A stretch of DNA of 14,143 nucleotides. It comes from UTPRO1 sp031400185 (lineage in GTDB: Bacteria; Desulfobacterota; Binatia; UTPRO1). The first letter of the stretch is position 1; every line of letters begins with the position of its first letter. Where the stretch lies: NCBI GenBank assembly GCA_031400185.1, contig JANNPN010000339.1:1-14143 (forward strand). The letters run 5' to 3'. The notes under the pieces are model-generated. The model was not told the DNA's origin. It ran no database searches and was given only the letters and a program-made list of their open reading frames with translations. Positions 1 to 6,506 of this stretch are shown here, one piece after another. The position numbers were made by a program, and so were the translations under genes.

Positions 1-1
1 T

Positions 2-292
2 TTCCTTGATGCCCAGAACCGGGTACTGGAGGTGCAAGAGCTGTTCGCCGGCACGCTGACCCAGACAAGCGTCTTTCCGCGCGAGGTCGTGCGCTGGGCC
101 TTGCACTACAACGCGGCGGGTATCATCTTTGCCCACAACCATCCTTCTGGCGTTGCCGAGCCCAGCCATGCCGATGAAACGCTGACGCAGACGCTCAAAC
201 AAGCCCTTGCCTTGGTCGATGTCAGGGTTCTCGACCACTTCATCATCGGCAGAGGCGCGACTTTGTCGTTTGCCGAACGCGGCCTGCTTTGA
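2..292 (+). CDS. radC: RadC family JAB-domain protein, 3' part only
   Basis: The frame is open from the left edge of the window and ends at a TGA, giving the last 96 residues of a family normally about 220 residues long. The JAB/MPN metal-binding signature is visible: HNHPSG (bases 134-151) followed by S and D in the spacing H-x-H-x7-S-x2-D, then the family ending in which VLDHFIIG leads to an F-A-E-R-G-L-L tail. RadC proteins were named as DNA-repair factors, but that role is disputed and many act around mobile DNA; the biochemical activity is not established. The position directly upstream of rpmB-rpmG is the usual chromosomal one in beta- and gammaproteobacteria, so this is probably the housekeeping copy. 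The N-terminal helix-hairpin-helix part lies outside the window. Confidence 0.93.
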   Translation, partial: FLDAQNRVLEVQELFAGTLTQTSVFPREVVRWALHYNAAGIIFAHNHPSGVAEPSHADETLTQTLKQALALVDVRVLDHFIIGRGATLSFAERGLL

Positions 293-308
293 AATGCACC
301 CGAAAGCA

Positions 309-338
309 TTGAGTAAGTCGCTGGAAATATGCTATAAA
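309..338 (+). promoter_or_regulatory. Sigma70-like promoter for rpmB-rpmG
   Basis: TTGAGT (309-314) and TATAAA (333-338) are separated by 18 bases, close to the sigma70 consensus. The pair lies in the radC-rpmB intergenic region, about 100 bases before the rpmB start, and would drive the two ribosomal protein genes independently of radC. No transcription data; the assignment rests on sequence match and position. Confidence 0.6.
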
Positions 339-363
339 GCGCGCTTCCCGAATTTCAGCGGGG

Positions 364-378
364 CCGGTCCCGGACCGG
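364..378 (+). promoter_or_regulatory. Palindrome in the rpmB leader
   Basis: CCGGTCC, one C, then GGACCGG form a perfect inverted repeat in the leader between the promoter and the rpmB start codon. As RNA it could fold as a short GC-rich hairpin (five pairs with a five-base loop). It has no T run, so it is not an intrinsic terminator. It may be a leader structure for autoregulation of ribosomal protein synthesis, but that role is inferred only from position. Confidence 0.3.
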
Positions 379-440
379 TTCCGGATTTAGAACGGATCGC
401 CTTGCGGCAGTCCTCAGCTACAAAGCCTGGAGAAGTCATC

Positions 441-677
441 ATGGCAAGAGTTTGCGAAGTAACCGGCAAGAAGCCGATGGGCGGGAACAGCGTTTCCCAC
501 GCCAATAACAAGACCAAACGCCGTTTTCTGCCGAATCTTCAGTATCGGCGCTTCTGGGTCGAGAGCGAGAGCCGCTGGATAAGCATGCGTGTTACCAACG
601 CGGGGTTGCGCACCATCGACAAGAAGGGCATCGACGTCGTCCTGGCGGAATTGCGCGCCCGTGGCGGCAAGATCTGA
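441..677 (+). CDS. rpmB: 50S ribosomal protein L28 (bL28)
   Basis: The 78-residue product matches L28 in length and sequence from end to end: the start MARVCEVTGKKP, the GNSVSHANNKTKRRFLPNLQ block, the W-V-E-S segment and the ending in which the R-T-I-D-K-K-G-I region leads to a basic tail. L28 is a small protein of the large ribosomal subunit needed for late assembly. The start is fixed by GGAGA at 429-433, seven bases before the ATG. The same frame is open further upstream, but only from 441 does it look like L28. rpmG follows 14 bases after the stop, and the pair is almost certainly one transcript. The lack of CxxC motifs indicates the zinc-independent type. Confidence 0.98.
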   Translation: MARVCEVTGKKPMGGNSVSHANNKTKRRFLPNLQYRRFWVESESRWISMRVTNAGLRTIDKKGIDVVLAELRARGGKI

Positions 678-691
678 CCGGAGGGTAGAAC

Positions 692-847
692 ATGCGTGAA
701 AAAATCAAACTGGAATCGTCCGCGGGCACGGGACACTTCTACACCACGACGAAGAACAAACGCACCACGCCGGACAAGATCGAGATGAAAAAATTCGATC
801 CGGTTGCCCGCAAGCACGTCATCTACAAGGAAACCAAGCTCAAGTAA
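692..847 (+). CDS. rpmG: 50S ribosomal protein L33 (bL33)
   Basis: The 51-residue product is a full-length L33: MREKIKLESSAGTGHFYTTT, then K-N-K-R-T-T-P-D-K-I-E-M-K-K-F-D-P and the ending YKETKLK. L33 is a small basic protein of the large subunit near the tRNA exit site. It has no cysteine pairs, so it is the zinc-free form common in proteobacteria. A strong ribosome binding site, GGAGG (680-684), stands seven bases before the ATG. It is the last gene of the rpmB-rpmG transcript; the terminator at 894-921 lies 46 bases downstream. Confidence 0.98.
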   Translation: MREKIKLESSAGTGHFYTTTKNKRTTPDKIEMKKFDPVARKHVIYKETKLK

Positions 848-893
848 TCGGGCTCGGAAAACTCCGGGTCAATCAAGCCCGGCCAGTAGAAAC

Positions 894-921
894 AAAAAAG
901 CCCGCCGAAGCGGGCTTTTTT
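894..921. terminator. Bidirectional intrinsic terminator
   Basis: AAAAAAGCCCGC (894-905), the loop CGAA, and GCGGGCTTTTTT (910-921) form a perfect 12-pair hairpin: a GC core flanked by an A run on one side and a T run on the other. It therefore works in both directions, ending rpmB-rpmG from the left and the convergent desaturase, whose stop codon is at 943, from the right. Confidence 0.93.
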
Positions 922-942
922 GTTTGGTGTTGCGTCGTGACG

Positions 943-2145
943 TCAGGCGTAGGAGCGCAGGGTGCGGGAAAAGTCGCGCAACGGTGCAATGCCGCTTTTT
1001 TCCGCGCGGTGGCACCAGTCCTCGAGCTGCGACAACAACTGTTCCTTGGTCGCCGTCGAGCGCTGCCACAATGCCGCCAATTCCTGGCGCATGGTGTAAA
1101 CGGTGTCCAGCACCTTGCTGGTTTTCAGCACTTCGTCGAGTTGGGCCTTGCCCTGGGCAGGAACGAACTTGGCGTCAAGGTGCAACCAGCGCTTGATGCC
1201 TTGAAGGTCGATCGTATGGCTGTGTTTATGCTCACGCATGCGGCGCAATTCGTCTGCGCAGGTCGCCCTCAGCGAACGGGTGAAGCGGGCAAGCACGTCG
1301 TAACGATGGGTAATGACGGCCTGCAGGGTCTGGGCATCGCATTTCGCTTTGTCCCAATCCAACTTCACCTGGGGGGCCAGTTTCTTGACCTGCGCGAGGC
1401 CCAGTGCGGACAGAATCCGGATATAGGCCCAGCCGATGTCGAATTCGTACCACTTGTTCGACAGTCTCGCCGACGAAGCGTAGGCGTGGTGATTGTTATG
1501 CAGTTCCTCGCCGCCGATCAGGATGCCCCAGGGCACAATGTTGGTGCTCGCATCTTCCGCCTGGAAATTGCGATAGCCGAAATAGTGTCCTACGCCGTTG
1601 ATCACGCCAGCCGCGGTCACCGGGATCCACAGCATCTGGACCGCCCAGATGGCCAGGCCCACCGGCCCGAACAACAGAATGTCGATCACCAGGGTCATGC
1701 CGACTCCACCCTTGTCCGAACGCGAGTAGACGTTGCGCTCGATCCAGTCGTCCGGCGTGCCGTGGCCGTATTTGTCCAGCGTTTCCTGGTTCGCAGCTTC
1801 CTTGCGGTACAGCTCGCTGCCTTCCAGCAAAACCTTCTTCAGCGTCAGCACTTGCGGGCTATGCGGATCCTCTTCGGTCTCACACTTTGCATGGTGCTTG
1901 CGGTGAATCGCGGTCCAGGCCTTGGTGGACATACCGGTTGTCAGCCACAGCCAGCCACGGAAGAAATGGGCGACGGCCGGATGCAAATCGAGGGCCCGGT
2001 GCGCTGAGTGACGGTGCAGGTAAATGGTCACTGCCGCAATTGTGACGTGGGTCAGCCCCAGCGCCACGAGAACGTAACCCCACCAAGGCAGTACGATCAG
2101 CCCGTTGGCCCAAATCGGAAGGTCCGTAAACCCATTCAAATTCAT
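943..2145 (-). CDS. Membrane fatty acid desaturase (acyl-CoA/acyl-lipid delta-9 type)
   Basis: The 400-residue product is an integral-membrane di-iron desaturase. The three histidine boxes are intact: HRHSAH (44-49), HRKHH (81-85) and HNNHH (216-220), plus NGVGH (183-187), which supplies a further histidine in this family. Hydrophobic segments lie near residues 15-42, 60-72 and 150-185, as expected for four membrane crossings with the iron site on the cytoplasmic face. The enzyme introduces a double bond into saturated acyl chains to adjust membrane fluidity; exact substrate and position cannot be read from sequence. About 120 C-terminal residues after the last box form a helical, charged extension that I associate with betaproteobacterial members. 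GAGG lies about eight bases before the ATG. Codon use matches rpmB and rpmG, not the genes to the right. Confidence 0.94.
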   Translation of the reverse strand: MNLNGFTDLPIWANGLIVLPWWGYVLVALGLTHVTIAAVTIYLHRHSAHRALDLHPAVAHFFRGWLWLTTGMSTKAWTAIHRKHHAKCETEEDPHSPQVLTLKKVLLEGSELYRKEAANQETLDKYGHGTPDDWIERNVYSRSDKGGVGMTLVIDILLFGPVGLAIWAVQMLWIPVTAAGVINGVGHYFGYRNFQAEDASTNIVPWGILIGGEELHNNHHAYASSARLSNKWYEFDIGWAYIRILSALGLAQVKKLAPQVKLDWDKAKCDAQTLQAVITHRYDVLARFTRSLRATCADELRRMREHKHSHTIDLQGIKRWLHLDAKFVPAQGKAQLDEVLKTSKVLDTVYTMRQELAALWQRSTATKEQLLSQLEDWCHRAEKSGIAPLRDFSRTLRSYA

Positions 2146-2183
2146 TCAGTTAACCTCGAATAATCAGAAATATAACGGGGCCG

Positions 2184-2211
2184 ATTCTACAGTAACGGAC
2201 ACCCTCCGCAA
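2184..2211 (-). promoter_or_regulatory. Probable promoter of the desaturase gene
   Basis: Read on the minus strand, TTGCGG (2211-2206) and TAGAAT (2189-2184) are separated by 16 bases, a fair sigma70 match placed 38 bases before the desaturase start codon. The rest of the 171-base gap to the next gene (2146-2316) is relatively AT-rich and contains no ORF or hairpin that I can support. In particular I see no clear terminator for the channel gene that ends at 2317. Confidence 0.5.
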
Positions 2212-2316
2212 CGCCAAATTTTGTAACGCTGTGTGCCTCCGGAACTACCAAGCAAAAACCATGGGAGCTCAGGCTATTGTGCGAGTTCTTGGGCTCTTCC
2301 TGATAAATGCGGAGAT

Positions 2317-4845
2317 TCAGTCTTTATACAAGCCCGGAGGGAAAACTTTAGTTTCGTTGACAATACGTATGTCTCTCTGTGGAAAGGGAATTTCAATTCC
2401 GTTCGCGGCAAAGCTCCGGTACATCGCCAGGTGCAGTTCGGTCTGGACCGCCAGCTTCTGCTGTGGATTCTCTGCCCACGCCTGTAATTCGAGATTGATG
2501 CCGCTGTCCGCGAAGGCGTTCACCACGGCCGCCGGCGCCGGATCCCCGAGCACGTTGGCATGCGCGGTGGCCGCTTCCAGCAACAATCGCAGGGCCGTTT
2601 CCAGGTCTGTTCCGTAGGCGACCTGCACCGGCAGGCGAAGCAGGGCCCGCCCGCGGAAGTACGAATGGTTGATCACTTTCGAGGTGATCAGGGTTTCATT
2701 TGGAATTATCCCGTTGGTGCCATCCGTTCCGCGCACGATGATGCAGCGGGAGGTCATTTTCGTGACCTCACCGTGAAAGCCGTCAACCGTCACCACGTCG
2801 CCGAGGCTGACGGAACGGTCCAGAAGGATGGTAATGCCGCTGATGTAGTTGGCTGCCACCCTTTGCAGGCCGAGCCCGATGCCGACGCCGAGGCCGCCGA
2901 GCAGGATCGTGAGCTGGCTGAGCTCGATGCCGGCGGCCGCGAGCGCGCAGAGGAAGCCGAGCGAGTAGACGGCGTAGCGCACCAGCGTCGACAGCACGAC
3001 CGGCACGCCGCGCGGCAAGCTCGCACGTGGGTAGACGTCGGCCTCCAGGACGCCGGTCGCAGTCCGCGCGAGCAGCATCGCGGCGACGAGCGTGAGCACG
3101 AAGGCGAGGACGGTGCCGACCGAGATCGAGAGCGCCCCGACCGAGACTCCGGCGGCGAGCACTGCCTGCAGCCCGGCGACCGCCGCCGCATGCAACCCCA
3201 CCGCCCGCAGCACGAGGCCGAGCCACAGCAGCGCGCCCAACCCCCGGAGGACGGAGCGCACCCGGCGGCGAAGGGCGGACGGGTTGGACGTGAGCATGCG
3301 GCTTTGCTGCACCAGCGGCGACTCGAGCGCGTCGACCACGAGCGGCTCGAGCCCGATCACTGCGGCGTACACGAAGACCGCGATGACGGCGCCCGCGATG
3401 ATGCCGCGGCCGAGAAACGCCGCCAGATGGTCCCACCCGCCGATCTCCGCCGCGAGCGCCACCGCGAGCGCGCCGAGGACCAAATGCGCCAGCCGGCCAC
3501 TTCGCGACGGTCCGCCATGCGAGGGCACACGGCGGGCGAGCTGCGAGGCGAGCACGAGCCCGAGCACCGCCGTCAGGAGCGCGCTGGCGCGCGCCGCCGC
3601 GGGCAGCGGCGCCAGTGCCAGGGTCAGACGGTCGAAGAAGAGGAGCACGAAGAGACTGGCGAGCTCCGCCACGCCGACCGGTCCGGAGGTGGAGAGCGTG
3701 AGGCGGGACGCCGGGATGAGGGCCCCGATCGCCATGAGCTGCCGGAAACGCTGCGGGCTCAGCGGATGCAGCCACGGGGTCGCGAGCAGGGCGAGCAACC
3801 ATGCGAGCGCGTAGGGTCGGCGCGGCGGCGCGGCGCGCTCGGCAGGCCCGGTCCCGGCGCGCGCGGCGCTGCGGCGGAAGACCGCCATCAGGATGGCGGC
3901 GACGAGGATCTGCAGGCCGAGCGGTCGCACGTCGCGCGCGACGTAGGCGAACGTGCCGCGCCCGTACGCGACGATCTGCGCCGGAACGCGCGGCAGCTCG
4001 CTCCGGAGCTGGCTCGCGAACCCGCCCTGCCAGAGCGGCGGGCGGCCGGGCACGAAGAGATTCATCCACTCGGTCGCGGCTGCCTCCTGCACTCGCTTCA
4101 GCGCGCGCGCGACCGCCGCCCGGCGGTCGAGCACCCGGTCGCTGATCGCGAGCACCTGGTTGCGCCAGGGTTGGAACGTGGCCGCGGCCTCGTCGAGCGC
4201 CGCGAGCGCCTCGCCCACCCGCCGCGCAACCGCCGCGCCGGCCGCGACGGTCTCCGGGCGTGCGCGCGTCTCGAGCCACATCACGCGGGCCCGCATGATG
4301 TCGTCGAGCGCTTCGGAGACCCGCTTCGCCTCGGCGACGAGCGTCGCCTCCCACCCGCCGAGGGTCGCGTCGGCGGCGGCGAGCTCGCGCCGGAGATCAT
4401 CGAGCTCGACGAACGGCGTCGAGCGGGCGACGGCAACGCGCGTATTCTGAATCAACCCCTCGAGGTCGGGCGCGAGCGCGCCGAGATCCTGCTCGACGCG
4501 CGCGACCGCCGCGCGTACGGCCGCACCCGGCGCCGTGCCTTCGAGCCCTCGCAGCAGGCCGTCGGCGCGGACGGCGACCTCCTCGGGCCGAATCCAGACG
4601 ACGTGCGCGCCCTCGCCAGGCGCGCGTTCAGGCGGCGCGTCCGCCGCCGCGTCGGCGGGGGCGGCACTGGGTGACGGGCTGGTAGGCACCCCCGCGAGCG
4701 GCTTGGGATCCGCCGGTTCCGCTGCCGCGACGGCACCCGACCCGACCACGAGGACGACGAGCGCGAGTCGCGCCCACGCCGGAACCTGCGGGCCGCGGCG
4801 ACGGCCGCGCTCGCGTCCGAGCGGCATGCGTATGCTCCTGTCCAT
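2317..4845 (-). CDS. Large MscS-family mechanosensitive channel (possibly a hybrid gene)
   Basis: The 842-residue product starts with a signal peptide (basic start, hydrophobic 26-40, cleavage near AVA-AAE). A roughly 220-residue Ala/Arg/Glu-rich, probably helical periplasmic region follows, then about ten membrane segments, and the MscS core near residues 630-740. The core shows the Gly/Ala-rich pore helix GGLGVGIGLGLQ, then ANYISGITILLDRSVSLGD and a beta domain with IIPNETLITSKVINHS. This is the MscK/YbiO-like large architecture; such channels open under membrane tension and release solutes during osmotic downshock. GAGG lies nine bases before the chosen ATG; a second ATG six codons later is possible. 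The gene starts 20 bases after the DUF4105 stop. Codon style changes sharply at about base 2865: the N-terminal 658 residues use almost only G/C-ending codons, the last 184 do not. The frame stays open and the fold is complete. Confidence 0.88.
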   Translation of the reverse strand: MDRSIRMPLGRERGRRRGPQVPAWARLALVVLVVGSGAVAAAEPADPKPLAGVPTSPSPSAAPADAAADAPPERAPGEGAHVVWIRPEEVAVRADGLLRGLEGTAPGAAVRAAVARVEQDLGALAPDLEGLIQNTRVAVARSTPFVELDDLRRELAAADATLGGWEATLVAEAKRVSEALDDIMRARVMWLETRARPETVAAGAAVARRVGEALAALDEAAATFQPWRNQVLAISDRVLDRRAAVARALKRVQEAAATEWMNLFVPGRPPLWQGGFASQLRSELPRVPAQIVAYGRGTFAYVARDVRPLGLQILVAAILMAVFRRSAARAGTGPAERAAPPRRPYALAWLLALLATPWLHPLSPQRFRQLMAIGALIPASRLTLSTSGPVGVAELASLFVLLFFDRLTLALAPLPAAARASALLTAVLGLVLASQLARRVPSHGGPSRSGRLAHLVLGALAVALAAEIGGWDHLAAFLGRGIIAGAVIAVFVYAAVIGLEPLVVDALESPLVQQSRMLTSNPSALRRRVRSVLRGLGALLWLGLVLRAVGLHAAAVAGLQAVLAAGVSVGALSISVGTVLAFVLTLVAAMLLARTATGVLEADVYPRASLPRGVPVVLSTLVRYAVYSLGFLCALAAAGIELSQLTILLGGLGVGIGLGLQRVAANYISGITILLDRSVSLGDVVTVDGFHGEVTKMTSRCIIVRGTDGTNGIIPNETLITSKVINHSYFRGRALLRLPVQVAYGTDLETALRLLLEAATAHANVLGDPAPAAVVNAFADSGINLELQAWAENPQQKLAVQTELHLAMYRSFAANGIEIPFPQRDIRIVNETKVFPPGLYKD

Positions 4846-4865
4846 GTGCTCTTCCCTCGGGAGGC

Positions 4866-5876
4866 TCAGTCGGTGCCCGCCGGCAGGACGAGCAACGGCG
4901 GACGGACCAGCCCCTCGCGAATGCGCGCCGAGCACTGCGGGTCCTGATCGGCGGCCTCGGCGCGCGCATTCACCAGGGTCGCCTCGCGCACTTCGGGAAA
5001 CGGGCGACTGGTGTCGATTGCACCGTGCTCGTACAGCAGCTCGTCGAGCCGGCCGTTCGCGATGACGCGCCAGTCGAAGGGAAACGCGATGCCGACGTGA
5101 CGGATGTGGCGCGTGATCGTCGTCGTGCAGTTCGCGGTCCCGGCGTTGTAGAACTCCGCCTGGTCGTCCAGCGCGTTGATCGACGCGACGTAGTCGAGGA
5201 GGATCCGCCGCGCCCGCGGCAGCGGCGTCCGCAGCTGATAGAGGTGGACCTCTTCCTTGCGGTAGTTCGTCCGCAGGCGGATCACGTCGCGCTCGTCGGC
5301 GACGACGTAGTAGATCTCGAATTGCTTGAAGAAGCCTTTGACTGCCGAGTACTCCTCGCCCTTCTCCTTGCGGGTCTCGATGGAGACGGCGAGATGTTGG
5401 CCGTCGGCGAAGTCCCAGCTCATGATCGTGTGCGCGATTCCGGGTGCGCCCCAATACGACATGAAGAGATCCAGGCCCGAGAGCTGCGCCAGGTCGAAGG
5501 TGCGGGTCTCCCAACGCTCGGTGAAATCGGTCTCGCTCCGGTAGTCGAAATTGCGGAGGTTCTGCACCGTCATCCGGTCGCCGACGATGTCGATGTGGGC
5601 CGTGCGCGCGACGTCGGGCTGCCAGTCGCGGTCGTTCCGCGGCTCGACGTGGCTCCACCAGAGCGCGAACGCGGCGAAGAGCACGACCAGCGCCGTGAGC
5701 ATGCGTCCGAACGGCCGCACGACGAAGAGCACGCCCAGGCCGGCGAGCAACAGCGCGACCGCGAACCCGTCCGCGAGCAGCGCCGGACGCGGCCCGGTGA
5801 AGTGCAACGCCGCCGCCGCCCACGCGAGTGCCAGCACGACGACGACACCGAACAGGATCCAGCCGAGACGACGCAT
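4866..5876 (-). CDS. DUF4105 (Lnb N-terminal periplasmic domain) membrane protein
   Basis: The 336-residue product has three hydrophobic segments near residues 6-25, 37-53 and 58-74, then a soluble domain. The domain has the hallmarks of DUF4105: NLRNFDYRSETDFTERWETR (106-125), LDLFMSYWG, IAHTIMSWDF with H149, HLAVSIETRKEKGEEYS, then FEIYYVVADERDVIRLRTNY. An NCTTTI motif places C250 as a likely nucleophile. Pfam renamed this domain after Lnb, a proposed lipoprotein N-acyltransferase; whether this protein has that activity is inference, and it lacks the long C-terminal region of larger members. The product is probably anchored in the inner membrane with the domain in the periplasm. No good ribosome binding site precedes the ATG, but two tiny ORFs do (5887-5928). 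The MscS gene follows after 20 bases. Confidence 0.85.
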   Translation of the reverse strand: MRRLGWILFGVVVVLALAWAAAALHFTGPRPALLADGFAVALLLAGLGVLFVVRPFGRMLTALVVLFAAFALWWSHVEPRNDRDWQPDVARTAHIDIVGDRMTVQNLRNFDYRSETDFTERWETRTFDLAQLSGLDLFMSYWGAPGIAHTIMSWDFADGQHLAVSIETRKEKGEEYSAVKGFFKQFEIYYVVADERDVIRLRTNYRKEEVHLYQLRTPLPRARRILLDYVASINALDDQAEFYNAGTANCTTTITRHIRHVGIAFPFDWRVIANGRLDELLYEHGAIDTSRPFPEVREATLVNARAEAADQDPQCSARIREGLVRPPLLVLPAGTD

Positions 5877-5907
5877 CAGGAGCCGATCACGATCGCTGCC
5901 CGCGCAT

Positions 5908-5928
5908 TCAATGCGTCCGCGCTTTCAT
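5908..5928 (-). other. Six-codon mini-ORF with strong ribosome binding site
   Basis: On the minus strand GGAGG (5938-5934) stands five bases before an ATG that reads MKARTH and stops. The stop is followed directly by another ATG (TGAATG), which opens a second six-codon ORF (MRGQRS, ending at 5887). The DUF4105 start lies ten bases further on in a different frame and has no Shine-Dalgarno sequence of its own. The arrangement suggests translation by reinitiation or coupling, but it could be chance. Confidence 0.25.
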
Positions 5929-5949
5929 GCCGCCCTCCTGCCTGGATCC

Positions 5950-6381
5950 TCAGTCGGCTCTGCGGGCGACTTCCTCCACGCCCTCCGTGCCGGCCGCCTC
6001 GGCTTTCGGGTTGACGTCGCGAATCTCGATCGTCACCTTCGGGATCTTGCCGGTGAACTTCGACGTGGCCTCGGCGCCCACGCTCTCGACGACCGGGGTG
6101 CCGAGGTCGATGCCGACGTCGGCCGTGTCGTCCGCAGAGAATATGACGGGCTGTGTCCGCTCGATGTGGCCTTCCAGCTCGGCGATGATCGGACGGGCCG
6201 GCAGCTGGATCGGCAGCACCGTCCGGTCGAGCGTCGTCGCCCCGGACGAGGCCGCTCCTTCCGCGTTCGCCTGACCATAGACGCCGCCCGTCAGCATGAG
6301 GGCCGCGAGCAGCAATCTCATGGCCGGCCCGCCGAACATCGCGGCCGCAATTCGATGGTGCATCCCTCTGCGAGTCGTCAT
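5950..6381 (-). CDS. Secreted remnant of an arylsulfatase, catalytic core missing
   Basis: The 143-residue product has a signal peptide (hydrophobic MRLLLAALML at 21-30, cleavage near ANA-EG at residue 40). Residues 51-69, LDRTVLPIQLPARPIIAEL, resemble the linker that precedes the catalytic domain in a family of secreted bacterial arylsulfatases. Residues 70-120, including RTQPVIFSADDTADVGIDLG and FTGKIPKVTIEI, resemble the extreme C-terminal beta segment of the same enzymes. The roughly 600-700 residues between, with the C/S-x-P-x-R formylglycine site, are absent, so it cannot hydrolyse sulfate esters. The family match is from memory and needs a search. AGGAG stands seven bases before the ATG and the frame is unbroken, so it may still be translated. 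It lies 125 bases after the unknown gene and 73 before DUF4105. The last 23 residues are acidic and do not look like the family. Confidence 0.6.
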   Translation of the reverse strand: MTTRRGMHHRIAAAMFGGPAMRLLLAALMLTGGVYGQANAEGAASSGATTLDRTVLPIQLPARPIIAELEGHIERTQPVIFSADDTADVGIDLGTPVVESVGAEATSKFTGKIPKVTIEIRDVNPKAEAAGTEGVEEVARRAD

Positions 6382-6486
6382 GAAGCGCTCCTATCCTCGT
6401 CGCCGGGCAGTGTCTCAGGTGCAGCAGATTCGACGGTCGTCCGAGCTCGACCGACGAGGCGGTCGCCCCCTGCGCGCACTTGGCGC

Positions 6487-6502
6487 CGGCCGCGTGCGGC
6501 CG
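6487..6502 (-). terminator. GC-only hairpin after the unknown gene
   Basis: CGGCCGC, GT, GCGGCCG form a perfect inverted repeat that begins five bases past the stop codon at 6507. It has no T run, so it is not a classical intrinsic terminator; in high-GC genomes such hairpins can slow polymerase or protect a 3' end. It falls in the 125-base gap, the longest in the minus-strand cluster, which would be a natural end for the efflux operon. Confidence 0.35.
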
Positions 6503-6506
6503 CGCG

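Noticed and set aside
207..440. N-terminal extension of L28 back into radC
   Set aside because: It overlaps radC and the promoter; L28 has a fixed length of about 78 residues and a ribosome binding site at 429-433.
2560..4674. 704-codon open frame on the plus strand opposite the MscS gene
   Set aside because: Low-complexity Arg/Glu/Asp-rich translation with no domain; the opposite strand has a clear MscS core.
4846..5823. Upstream extension of the MscS reading frame through the DUF4105 gene
   Set aside because: The extension is Arg-rich nonsense in another frame of DUF4105; the signal peptide and ribosome binding site place the start at 4845.
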